DNA of 64,000 nucleotides from Daucus carota subsp. sativus (taxonomy: Eukaryota > Streptophyta > Magnoliopsida > Apiales > Apiaceae): positions 2,570,501 through 2,634,500 of the forward strand of contig NC_030387.2 of NCBI RefSeq assembly GCF_001625215.2, written 5' to 3'. Within the stretch, counting starts at the first letter, position 1. Each line of letters starts with the position of its first letter. Below the pieces are notes generated by a model. It was not told the DNA's origin. It saw nothing but the letters and a program-made list of their open reading frames with translations, and did no database searches. Positions 46,060 through 57,893 of the stretch are shown piece after piece. Position numbers and translations under genes: made by a program.

Positions 46060-46899
46060 CGACTCTACATGATAGAGATCAGCTTTAGAGAGCTTCATAT
46101 GCAAGACATCTGAAACTTGTTCTTTGTCTGCATTAGTTAGCAAAATTATCTGTCAGAATCAGTCAAGTTGTTGTTAGCACTAATTTAGTGGTATATTGGT
46201 TATTTATATCAGGGATGTCACTGTTAGGAGGAGGTGCAGTGGTTTAGCTTTGAAAAATTTTCTGGAACTTTCAGAATTTGTTCTCTCCATTGGGTGAAAG
46301 CAAGTTGTTGCAATTCCAAGTAATAACATCATTTCCTGGAAGAGTTAAGACCATGTTCTGGATCAGTTGAGAAATCGAGAAAAGATATCCCATGTTACAA
46401 AATTCACAAGTCATGTCCAAAAAATAGAGCTAAAAGAATGCCTTCACATATCATTTATTAACGTCGGATAATTTAAAAGAAAAATGTGTTTCTGTTTTGG
46501 TCTAAAACGTTAGATCCAAGGAAAAGATAATAATAATAACAACCTTTGCACATAGGGTGTTTTGAGTGTTTTGGATTATAAAATAATAAATAGTTGTCTG
46601 GTACCTTCTCAAATACTCTGCTTAAGGCATTTTCATCAAATTTTTGACGGGACCAACACCTCAAAAATCTCGCTCAGAATTAATAAATTATAATTCTAAC
46701 AAGTTTTAAAACTTAAAACTCGGTATAATATGTACAAATTTTAATTTTATTTATAAAATCAAGATCTGCATCTCAATTCAGATTTATATTAAAAAAATTA
46801 TTATCTTAGAATTTCTTTATTGATAAAAAAAGAAAAAAGATAATTGTGAAATGATAAAAATGTCCAAACGAATAAACACAAATTATGTAAAGATTCACT

Positions 46900-46904
<5 letters not shown>
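46060..46904. other. Gene-free stretch right of the Copia element
   Basis: No gene is assigned. On the minus strand, 46062-46157 is an open, acceptor-preceded stretch of about 30 codons that continues across the Copia insertion point. Its family is not recognised. Confidence 0.35.

Positions 46905-46968
<64 letters not shown>
46905..46968. repeat. (TA)n microsatellite
   Basis: About 32 uninterrupted TA units. Confidence 0.97.
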
Positions 46969-46970
<2 letters not shown>

Positions 46971-47244
46971 TTTATAATTTATTTTAAATATTTTAATTAT
47001 TGAATCATTGAATATTTATTAGTTATTTTGTCATAAATGCAAAATATTTTAATATTTATTATTATTACTATGATATGGAATTATGTTAGAATAATATGTG
47101 TTTTAAAAGTGAAACAGAATTTTAAATATTTTTATTGGGGTGTGTTAAATATGTTTTTAATTAAATTATGAATAAATTGTTAATAGCGAAACACATCAAA
47201 AAATTAATTAAAAGTTTAGACCAAAAAATATATATTGAAATATG

Positions 47245-47681
47245 GAGTAAAGTTCTATGGAGACCACTTTATTTGGAGACCGTGGAGACCACTTATGTTC
47301 TGCAAGTAAAATATTGCATAAAAACATTACAAAACTCATAATTTTGCAAATCAAAATACTGCAGAATACATTATTTTGTGAAGAAATATCACCAATTCAT
47401 TAAAATTATTGATGAACATCTATGTTTAATAAGTAGAATGTGTATGTTCTGCAAATTGAACAAATGTTCTGCAAACTAAACATATTCCGCAGGATAAAAT
47501 ATTATATAATATTCTACATGCAAAACATACATGATATTCAAGATTTTAAATGATTTAATGATCTTTGTACAACATGATTTGCAAAATTATGAGTTTTTCA
47601 ATATATTATGCATATTTTACTTGCAGAACATAAACGGTCTCCACGGTCTCCAAAAAAATTGGTCTCCGTAGAACTTTACTC
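47245..47681. mobile_element. Mutator-type MITE with 10-bp target duplication
   Basis: The termini gagtaaagttctatggagac and its near-perfect inverse (ending gtagaactttactc) extend as inverted repeats of about 70 bp that include ggagaccgtggagacc and ttctgcaagtaaaatat. TTGAAATATG stands directly on both sides (47235-47244 and 47682-47691). Long inverted repeats with a 9-10-bp duplication point to the Mutator superfamily. Length 437 bp, non-coding. Confidence 0.85.
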
Positions 47682-47691
47682 TTGAAATATG

Positions 47692-48192
47692 ATGTAATTA
47701 TAAAAAAAAAATTATTATGACATGTATTAAATGAAGAATAATACATTAAGAAGGTTTTACATCAACCAAATATTTAATATTTCATTCGTAATAGTCCTAA
47801 TATCACTCGTGCGAAATACAGACAAGTTACAAAATTTAAAAGTTCTTATATGTAATTAATATTTAACATTTATTTTTCTTCTTTTATATGAGAAAGATAA
47901 TATATCCAAGTTTGATCAATTATCCGTATCTAAATTTAGTACAGATAATATAATAAACATAAAATTAGTATTTTGATAGTTAAGTAAGATTATGTAAAAT
48001 AAGTATAATTGAATCTTAAAGTTAAAATTTTTTAAACAAATAATCAAAGTATATAACAATATATAATATTTAGTATTTATCTATAAGTATAAAATATATT
48101 TTTTGTTTATTCAAACAAAATATAGCCAGATCATATAATTTGTCGTCGTACAAAATTTGGTTTGGTTTGGTGATTTATTTTATAACTTCAAG
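47692..48192. other. AT-rich intergenic DNA
   Basis: No feature seen. Confidence 0.5.
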
Positions 48193-48204
48193 TCTGCTAT
48201 ACGT

Positions 48205-49085
48205 GTTTCCATCATTTCAAATTAGGGTTTTGAGAATTAGGGTTTTGAGAGTCGACTCCCAAAACTAGCCGTCACTTCTCCATTCTTCACCTTCATTCTC
48301 TTCATCCACCAAATGCTTTTCGCTCTCTCATCTTCTCCATTATTTACCAGTTTTTGTTTTTCAATAAAATCGAGTGTTGCTTAAACCTCGAAGATTTCAA
48401 TCGAGTTTCATTCTCGGATCTATTTCGGATTTGAGCTTGGGTTTGATTGTTTTATGAATAAATTAGATTTTTTGAAATTAAAGGTCCGATTGTGTTTTCC
48501 CGTCTCGCCTTTTGGCGTATTGATTTAGTACCCAATTTTTGGGTGATTCTGCGTTGTTATGTTTGGGGTTGTTATGTCTTTCTGTGTTATCATTTATCAA
48601 TGAGAATGATTGGGATGGAGTTTTGGAAGATCTGGCTTGTCGCATCATTAATATTTTTGTCATGTCTATAGCTGGCACCCGGCATGTAGATAGCTGGGGT
48701 ATGCTTGTTCGGTGGCGATCGCATGTGCTCACCTTTCACAAATTATAGTTGTTCATTATTCGAGGACTCTTATTCCTCATTGCTTAGTTTTTACAACTGA
48801 GTCGCCTGAACACCGCAACAGCCATGGAACTATTGTGAAGGTCAATTGTGAAGCTACCATTTTTGGGATTGATGTAGGCTGGATTACTCGAGAAGCCTTT
48901 GTATTCATTTTCAGTTTCAAGAATCCTTGGATTCAGTGTGTTAAGCAGTCTGGAAACAATGCGGCTATTTGTTTAGCTCGTTTTATTGTTTATCAACCTG
49001 ATTGCATTGTCATTTGGGGATTTGTCCCGACTACACTTGTTTTAATTTAATGGAATGAATTTGCATTTTGTCAAAAAAAAAAAAA
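48205..49085 (+). mobile_element. LINE-derived retroposon with poly(A) tail and 12-bp target duplication
   Basis: TCTGCTATACGT occurs at 48193-48204 and again at 49086-49097, directly after an A-run (about 49073-49085). This is the footprint of target-primed reverse transcription. The 881-bp body starts with a leader-like region (two attagggttttgag copies, then CT-rich sequence). It ends with the last part of a LINE RNase H domain (VNCEATIFGID near 48840, SGNNAAICLARF near 48955) and the terminal tgcattttgtc shared with the relic at 1-493. The middle of the LINE is missing. No intact frame remains. A processed host transcript is a less likely alternative. Confidence 0.82.
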
Positions 49086-49097
49086 TCTGCTATACGT

Positions 49098-49656
49098 AGA
49101 GTTCTCGTAATCTTACATCTCTAAACAGTTTGATATACTACAAGATAAAAAGTCCGCCATTATTCTTTCAAATATAATTTATAATTGGTTAAAAAATAAA
49201 AATAGAAAATTTACTATCATTAGTATATATTACTATTATATAAAAATTATTAATAGATGCATAACTTATAAATACATTTGGTCTTATGTCTTCTACTCCA
49301 AAATAATAATATATTTTTTTATAAACATAAAAAATAAAAAAATAAAAAAATAAAAAAAAATTATAATTAGTTAAAAAAAAGGAAAAAACTATATACTCCC
49401 CCGTGCATCACACAGGTTCAAGGTTATAACACATATAATTAGTTAAAAAAAAAGGAAATAAAACTAATATCAATAACATAGTAACATATAAAAATTAAAA
49501 CCACCATTAATAACATATATAAACCGCTCGTGCTTTCCACGTGTTTAAGGCTAGTAGTTATTAAATCACCATTAAAATAAAAATTATTTTGTAAGTTTTG
49601 CATAGGCTCTACAAGTACAGAGTGGCGGCCCGAACAAGAGTTTTAACTTAATTTAC
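49098..49656. other. AT-rich intergenic DNA
   Basis: A-rich, with repeated gttaaaaaaaaaggaa motifs near 49370 and 49443. No gene. Confidence 0.5.
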
Positions 49657-52443
49657 ATGGAAAAAGGAAAGATGTCGGACGAGGACGAGATTATGGAGGA
49701 AGGGTTTGGTGTTGATTCAGGAAATAAACTGAAAGGAACTGGTGAATCAGCAGGAGCGAATCATGATGATATTAAACAGGTGTATCCTAAAATTAGAGAT
49801 CGCACACCTTATGATGAATACAAGATTTCATTGTCTACAGAATTTATTTTCAATGTACCTCATATCGCCCGCTTTCTTGACTTTGCTGTGGACTTGGAGG
49901 TCTTCCCTCCCTCGCTCGCCCTCCCTCTCCCCTCTCTCCCCATCTATATTTTTGATTATTTTTACATTATTTATTTTGGAGAGAAGTGATGTGTTGACTT
50001 CAATTACCAAAATGTTTAAAATTTAGATTTTTGTGTTTTGCATGATTTGGTAATACTTATTGAATATTTTGTAATACTATCATTGCAGAGAGAAAACATC
50101 AATAAGCTAAAACATAAAATTAAAACCGAAGGCCAGTTGGAGATCGAATAGTGCACTAAAGCGTTGGGTGAATTGATCATAGCAGGTAAAAATTGTGCAC
50201 CCTCTTTATTTTTCTATCGGTTAATACTTTGTTTTTCTATCTGTTAATTGATCGCACCATCAAAATCTGTTCTTGGAAATTTTTGTCGAACAGATGCCAG
50301 GTTGGCTATTTTCTTAGAAGAGCAATTTTTAGAACTTCTTGTTGACTTTCTCCCTGCTGAACAAAATCAAGTGCTTCAGGTATATTGTCTCCATTGCCAC
50401 CTTACTTCAAATGTTATTTGGATTAATTTGTATCCTAACATGCTTGTGGAATGAATTTCAATTATCGACAAGTCAATGTTGTTAACATTTTCATACCTGT
50501 TGTTGGTTATTCGGATAATAGGGAAATTATAATTAGATATATTAAAGTTTCCGTTGTTGGTTATTCGGATAATAGGGAAATTGTAATTAGATATATTAAA
50601 GTTTCGATCATTGTGAGGCTTTCCACTCCAAAGATTTTAACTTAATGGTGCAGGTAAACCAATTAAGCAAATTTACTTTCTCTCTTTTTTCTTTTTCTTT
50701 TTTTTTACAGTGAATTACTGATATTTTTTCACTTTGTAGGCTCTCTGGTTATTACGCAGTATCGTTTCCTCATCATCCTAAAATTAAGATCATGATTGAA
50801 GAAACTTTGGAGAGTATAGTTCATTTCTTCAGTGAACACTTTCATGATAATCAGGTGTCATGTAGTGAGGACTCTATTGATTACAAGGTGTTACGCGGCG
50901 GGAGTGTGACTTTGGCAGCTGTTTGTCAAGTGCATCCACAACTTCCTCTTGATAAGGTTAGTTATTTTTAATTGATAATTCTAACAGCTTTATAAATTAA
51001 TTTATAAACAAATCTTTTTCGGTATTAACTTTAGCCATTGGCAGTTAGAGTTGGCTCTTAAGCTATTCGAAAGGTTTTTCGATATGAAAATTATGAAATT
51101 GTGTCAAAGCATGCAAATGATTTTCTGATCTGTGTGATGGAAGTAAAAGGGGTGGTAGTTGATTGTGATTACCTCAACTATGTTGTTGAGTGACTCATTG
51201 TGCTGATTGAGTAAGTTTATCGAGTATAATTCACTCCTGTTTAACTTTAAAGAAATGAAAACTGGGTTCATATTTAATTTATTTATTTGTGTTACTGTTC
51301 ACTATCACGTGTCAATATCATTCTTAGACTTAAAGCTAGGGGCAGATCCTGCTAGGGGCAAGAAGGTCAGTCGATCCCCGTTAAATTTTTGTCCTTAATT
51401 TTACATAATTATATAATGTTGTGCAACGGTAAAATATTATATAATATAACTATTAAATTTTTGTTTTCTATGTTATCATTATGGTATTGAACATTGTAAT
51501 CAAAATAGACATGACTTATTTATATTGTGCAACGGTAAATAATTACATAATATGAATATTAAAATTTTGTTTTCTGTGTTATCATTCCAATTAATAATCA
51601 GTAAAAAATATTATATACGACTTCTCTTACTTTTGGAACTGGATCCGCCACTGTTTAAAGCAATATGAAGCATTGTAAGATGGGGCAGTGATGATGATAT
51701 TCAGGTATGATAACGTGATAAGTGCAATATGTTGTATTTAACAACTCTGATTTGTAATATTGATAAGGAGGGATTGTGGAGCCTTGAGTGTTTGTTAGAC
51801 GAAGATGATAAGTACTATGTCATGGACCCTGCTGGATACTTTCAAACATAATTGTCAGACATCAAAACCATATAATCCTTGTTAATTTCAGTGTAGTCTT
51901 AATTTCTGTTTATAACTTTGTGTCTATTATATATGATTTCTGCTTAAAGTTGTATTGGATAAGGCCGTAATCAAACACAAGTGTATTGACTCCCTGGTCG
52001 GCGTTATCAAAAACCATAAGTTGGCAGTTGTGAAGGAGGAGGCTACATGGGCAATTTTAAATGTCATCCGTGGTGCTAGCATCAATCAGATCCAGTAAGT
52101 TGTAGTATGAACACTAATTTCCTAATATTAATCCATATTTATTTAAGAGTGACATGGTTCCAATTTGCTACAGATGCTTGATGGATAGTGTTAAACCTGT
52201 GTGAGATTTGTTGAACGAACTTAGCCATTTTCAAACTATTAGTGCTTGTTTAGAAAATTTTATCAACAAGGAATCAATAAACGCGACTTGCATTGATGAG
52301 ATGGTAAATGATGTTTGATTTGCTGATGCTTTTGAAGGGTTTGTTGATGATCTTGAAGGGTTGCCAGAATTAAAAAGACTCATTGCTATTGACAATGTTG
52401 AAAATTATGATGAACATCATATTTCAAGAAGTGACGGAGATTA
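49657..52443 (+). pseudogene. Decayed importin-alpha-like ARM-repeat gene
   Basis: Exon-like pieces separated by introns follow the order of importin-alpha. They are IARFLDFAVDLE (about 49868), CTKALGELIIAGK then LAIFLEEQFLELLVDFLP (about 50300), ALWLLRSIV (about 50742), VTLAAVCQVHPQLPLDK (about 50910), and VIKNHKLAVVKEEATWAILNVIRGASINQIQ (about 52000). SVKP, LSHFQTISACLENFI and FVDDLEGLPELKRL follow (about 52190-52380). The VKEEATWAILN block corresponds to the family's KKEAAWAISN with its following QI, and the end to the EAEGLEKIENLQ region. Stops interrupt it, for example in the piece after SIV, at CTK and in LLNE, so the gene is dead. The family normally carries nuclear-localisation-signal cargo; this is a divergent copy. 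Confidence 0.7.
50499..50605. repeat. Tandem duplication of 54 bp in an intron of the relic
   Basis: gttggttattcggataatag followed by ggaaatt(a/g)taattagatat is repeated once, in the importin-like pseudogene. Confidence 0.85.
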
Positions 52444-53085
52444 GGTGGACCAAATTAGATCAATTCTTTATAACTACCATGTTGTATGAAGTGAATGCTT
52501 TTTTTAACTTTTTGGGTTAAATGAATATTTATACTAAAAACGTGCGTTTTAAATTACTATTTGTACCGGATAAACACTATTTTGATTTATTGATTGTACT
52601 GATTGAGTTTCACCCGGATAATCATTTTTGTGATATGTTCTCTAGTATCCTTGTACTTCCACCGCCGACCCCCTTTTTTCTATGTTTACAGTTTAAGGAA
52701 GACATTGCACAGCTTACTCAAATAAAATACAGTTATGGTAAACTATATAACAGTTCTTATTAATATTGCGACGTCACTGAGCTAAACGTTATTACTATAT
52801 TTCCCTTATGATTCATAACTATTTTATGATTTTGAAGGTGAGAATCATGGTAAATTTGGAATCATGTAAAAAGGTATTACCGTTGAATTGTATTAGTTGA
52901 ATCATGTAAAAAGGTATTACCGTTGAATTGCATAGCAATAGAAGAAATTAGTTGAGTTTGTGGATCAAGGGTCTTTCCTTTGGTGCATACAAGTCTTGAT
53001 GTTGGTTTGTTACTAATTACACATTTGGTAGTTGAGAGTGTGTGATTTGATTATTGCTGACATTGACTTCATTAAGGCTATGATT
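52444..53085. other. Gene-free stretch
   Basis: A direct duplication of about 37 bp (aatcatgtaaaaaggtatta and what follows) lies at 52860-52933. Otherwise nothing is recognised. Confidence 0.5.
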
Positions 53086-53570
53086 AGGGGTGAGCGAAAC
53101 CGAATCGGAACCGAAAAACTGAACCGAGCCGTGTAAATTCGGTTTGGTTCAGTTCTAATTTTCTGAAAATTCGGTCCATTCGGTCCGGTCCAGACCGAAT
53201 GGACCGAAATAAGTCGGTCCGGTCCGTAAAAAAATATTTCGGTCCGGACCAAATAGCCCGAATAGTTCAAAATAAATATAATTTTAATTTTAATTTATAT
53301 TATATATATCTTATATGGTATAATTATAATATCTAATTGTAAATTTAATTATATCTATCTTTAATAAATTGGGGGTGATTAATTAATATGAAAATTATAA
53401 AATAAATCATGAATTTTAGTTTTCTTTTTAATAAAAAATTTTATTTTTAAAATAATTTCGGTTCTTTTGATCCGGACCGAACCGAATTATTTCGGTTCGG
53501 TCAGGTTCGGTCCATTATAAAACTTCGGTCCGGTCCGGAAAAAATTCAAATTCGGTTCTCAGTCTATTTT
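53086..53570. mobile_element. Incomplete hAT-like element rich in CGGTCC/CGGTTC motifs
   Basis: It begins aggggtgagcgaaaccgaat. Both flanking portions are crowded with cggtccggtcc, ttcggttcgg and their complements around an AT-rich core. The composition is that of a non-autonomous element with sub-terminal repeats. The matching right terminus is not found. Confidence 0.5.
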
Positions 53571-53723
53571 CTCTTAAAATTGACACTTTGAATGAACTAC
53601 TGTATTTCTTGTGTTTTGACCACTGTGCCTTTAGTTATTTGATCCTGGAAAAGTGACTATTTTAGTTTTTTTCTGCCGCCAGTTATTTTGTGAAACCACT
53701 GGTGTTGGAATGTGAAGGGAGTA

Positions 53724-54426
53724 AGGGTGATCAGGAAAAACGCCCAGACCGCATAAACCGTCCGCATGACATCAAACCGCACCACAAAACGCGGTTTCTA
53801 ATTTTCGTGGTGCGGTTGTGGTTTGAATTTTTCATAAACCGCGCGGTGCGGTGCGGGTTACGGTTTAACATATTACTAGCGCGGTTTAAACCGCACCGCA
53901 ATATTATAATATATATAAATATATTAGTTATTGTCAATAAAATAATATTATATATGTATGTATATTATTTATAATTATGTTATGTATATATTTTTCAAAT
54001 CTCTTCAAATAATAGTTAATTATTAGTTTATAAATCTCGGATGACTATTATACCAAATTTTTATGAAATGATTATATTATTACAATATGTCTTTTAGTAC
54101 TCATTATTATTATTATATTTATACTTTTGTTTCTATTATTTTAGCAGTTGTTGTAGTTCTAAAATGATAAAAATCATATATATTCAATTTAAAAAAGTTT
54201 GTATTGTTACTATATATTTAAATTTTATTCTTGATTGCAACTAAAAATATTTACTTTAAGCATACAAACCGCACAAGCCGCACCACACCGCATTTTTGTG
54301 GTGTGGTTTATGCGGTTTTTATGCTGGCGCGGTGTGGTTGCGGTTTGAATTTCATCCAAATCGTATACACGGTTTGGTTCGCGGTTTTTAGATAAAAACC
54401 GCACCGTCCACACCGTGATCACCCCT
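53724..54426. mobile_element. hAT-like element with sub-terminal GCGGTTT arrays
   Basis: The ends agggtgatca and tgatcacccct are inverted repeats. Inside each end lies a cluster of gcggttt/aaaccgc and ggtgcggt motifs in both orientations, around a roughly 350-bp AT-rich core. There is no transposase frame. A clean target duplication is not seen. Confidence 0.65.
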
Positions 54427-54554
54427 AGAAAGGAGCAATAATTATAAATCTCCCCTAGTGAATTATTTTTAGTCCTTATTGCTAATATTTAATAAAATTT
54501 GAATGCTTTTATATATATACACAGAATGTGCCTCAAGTGCACAGGTTAGCCACT

Positions 54555-54658
54555 TCGTTGATAATACATGAGCACGCGTTTGGACCACATCAAAAAATCT
54601 TCATAAATGGACATCAAATCCCCTAGATTAGCCACAAACTGATCACTTATACATTTAA
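54555..54658 (+). promoter_or_regulatory. Duplicated Kunitz-gene promoter fragment
   Basis: This stretch (ttggaccacatcaaaaaatc, tcttcataaatggacatcaa, tagccacaaactgatcactt) matches the minus strand of 19705-19611. That is the sequence directly upstream of the Kunitz inhibitor start codon. The match ends where the Gypsy LTR begins, at a point equivalent to about 50 bp before the Kunitz ATG. Confidence 0.8.
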
Positions 54659-57600
54659 TGTAACACCCTTGTACCATATAATCATTTTCATGCAATTCTA
54701 GCAAAATCATGTAATTTAATAGTATTATGAAATATCTTTTCCTGTATAAGTGGATAATATAACCATCAGCTATTGCTTGGCTATACCTTGATCTTCACCA
54801 GGCTATAAAATCTCAACTACTTCAACAACATTTACCAAGCAACATAAAATTTCAATACATTTCCATCATCCATATTCACCACACATATTCAGAATTTAAA
54901 CATAAATTTATCTTCGTGATTTCTTGCACACTTGATAAGTCTAGAGTACATAAACACAATCTCTCAAACTACATATATGTGCATCGGCTGATGGAGGAGT
55001 CTGGAGCATCCTGTTGGACCACCGTCTCTTAGGCACCATCTACAATCTCCACTGAGCACTCATACAAAACACACTACTAACTATTCATATCCTGGAAAAA
55101 TTGAGCGATTTCCATGAGTCGCAACTCAATGAATATACATCAACTTTAGTTTTTAAGAGATACTGAGATTGTCTGAAAATAACTTGTAGCGTCTTTGAAA
55201 AATCTTCCAGAAAATAAAAGAAAGTAAGGTTCTCGAAACAATTGTAAGAAAATATTCATTTTAATATATATTCCCTGTTCGTATATATGAGAGCAATTAA
55301 TATCTTTCATTCATAATATTATCATCATCCCAAATTACACCAAGATATAACATCATCACATATATATATTTTACTTAATCATAAATCACTGACATATGTT
55401 AATCATATATGCCATGAAAGTATGAACTTGTATCTATGCATGCATGCATCTCTGTTTCTCTTTCTTTTGCTATTGTGAACAGTTCACTGTATAATGCCCG
55501 TGTTTCCACATGTCCTCAAAGGATCCATGTGTGTCTGGCCAGCTCCGTCTATGTCCGACTATGGAAATCGGCTCCGTCTATGTCCGACACAAGTCGGCCC
55601 CGTCTATGGCTGACATATAGTCTGCTCCGTAATTACCCGTAGGTTCCATATATAAAGGTGGCCATTACACAAGTGACTGTCACTTTGACTTTTTAATTTA
55701 TCACTATCAAATGAATGTAGGGTGTGCATATGACCTGTTCTATATGCAGACTCTATGTTAATGTATCGTTCGTGAAATCACAGGTCAATACACATTCCAT
55801 ATATACATGTACCTTGATATATCATCACACTACACTGACATCAAAGAACTTCAGTCATGTATAGAATCACATAGTCAAATCAATATTCTAATATATCACT
55901 TTCAGCATATAAAAGCACGTAATTCACATATCACATAGATATAAGTAGTGTTGATGTATACTCACCTTACTTCAGCAACTCAATCACAACTTCCTGTCCT
56001 TAAGGTCCTTCTGCACCTTTCTGTGCACCTATAAAGGACATAATTAATCATTAAGATCCTTTATAACTCTATATCATAGTTTGTGTATGTGTTACCTACC
56101 CTTAAAGTCCCTTCTAATTACTCTTATTGTTAATCCTTTCATTTTAAAGAGATCTGGTACTAACTGTTTCTCGTCTCACGTATTGTTACTATTTACATCT
56201 TTAGGTTCCGACATTTTTCACTTATAAACCATTCGAGTTTTTATCACGAAACCAACTCATATACCTCCCAATTTGTCCCTAGTATTTACTCAAATTATTC
56301 CATGATTTATATCATCTTTGAACTAACCGAATTGTAACCTCAAAGTTCATTTTCTTACGGAAACTAAGATTCTGCGCGTCCTGTACTAAAATGGCCATAA
56401 TTTCTAAACCGTAAATCCGTTTTGCATGATTCAAGCGCTCACGCGATCTACTAATCAAGATCTATCCAACCATATAAAGTAACTTCATAAATTCGAAGTG
56501 AAGACTCACAGGTGAACAGTAACAGTAGCTGTCTCTTGTAAATCGGCCAGCATAACGGCTATAATCTTAACGTTTCCGTGGTTAAACTCATGTTATAGGC
56601 TTACCCAAGCAATTATATCAACTTAATATCATCATACTCTATATACCCAGCCTTGTTGTTCCATACACAAGTCAAGAACTTTCATCTTACAAGCTTCCAC
56701 AACAAACCCATCATGTAGCTAACTTAATACTTATAGAATTATGTAAGTATAAACAAGCTATAATCGAAGCCATTTATGAACATGTTATTGCAGAGGAAAT
56801 CAAGAACCTTACCACTCAAATCGCAGCCCTTGTCAAGCTCTTCGAAACAAGCTATAGAACGTCAAAATCCGAGCTAGGAATCTTTTTCTATGAATTTTCT
56901 TCTCCTCCCTGTTTTATAGTTCTTCCACTTCGAATTTCTTCATTAAAATGGATGAACTCTACAATTTTCATTATGTTAACTGAATGTTTATCTAGTTATT
57001 CAGGCGGTGAAATGCTTGCTTGACACGTGGCAACATTTAATTTGCCAACGGTATGTCCAGAGACTTCATGGATTCATTTAAGGCTTATTCATTTTAATCT
57101 AATCATTTTCTTGAAATCTTAAATTAAATCTCACTATTCTTGATCTCGTTGACGAATTCCAACGATATAATAATTCCTAATATATTATTTGGGAATTTTT
57201 GACTGTAAAATGAGCTCATTTGGAGTCCGAAAATATTTCACTTTTTCTTAGGGATGTATCGGTCTGATATTTTTCCACTGATCCCTGTTCACTCTTAATC
57301 TCGAGATTTTTCTTCAAACTCAATATAGGAATGTTCTAGAGACTCCAAAGATCATAAACGTACTAACCTTCTCTTCAGTATTCCTTCCGAAATTCCGCTG
57401 GTTTAGTTTAAAGGTCATTTTGCAGTCCGGAAATCTTGGGTATCCGGCTCCTTTATTCCTTTTCATTTTAACTTCCTTGAGCTTCGTAAAATTTCCGAAA
57501 ATTCATAAATGAGTTCCACAATTTATTTAGATACTCTAGGAAAATTCTTGGCTCATTTTGTGTCTTTTCTATTTTCACCTATTTTCTAATAACTGGATTT

Positions 57601-57874
57601 TATAATCACAGTTCGGTGCAAAATCATACAATTCTGACCGTACTTCTGTTCACTATTTCTCCGCTCTGGTAATTTATAAAATATCTAAAAATTATTCTGA
57701 GACTTTTATTTTTACCCCTTCATGTCCTTTCTCCTTTATAGGGTCACCTTACTATTCGCAAATTCCTTATAAATCCTAAAACAAAATATTTTTGTTAAAT
57801 CTAAAAATCCCGAAAACTATTTTAATACATTCAAAAGTATTATATAAGCATTTGTTTGGGACCAGGGTGTGACA
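54659..57874 (-). repeat. Gypsy 3' LTR (3,216 bp)
   Basis: Read on the plus strand it runs from TGTAACACCC to GGGTGTGACA, typical TG...CA ends of this lineage. It contains a GC-richer array of ctccgtctatgtccgac units at about 55540-55632. Confidence 0.92.
55540..55632. repeat. Tandem array of about 27-bp units in the Gypsy LTR
   Basis: Three units (ctccgtctatgtccgacta, ctccgtctatgtccgacac, ccccgtctatggctgacat) and a partial fourth. The array is repeated in the other LTR at about 63553-63645. Confidence 0.8.
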
Positions 57875-57875
57875 A

Positions 57876-57893
57876 CTCTTCCCCCCTTTAAAG
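57876..57893 (-). promoter_or_regulatory. Polypurine tract of the Gypsy element
   Basis: On the minus strand ctttaaaggggggaagag lies directly before the 3' LTR. The polyprotein stop codon (57888-57890) sits inside it. Confidence 0.85.
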
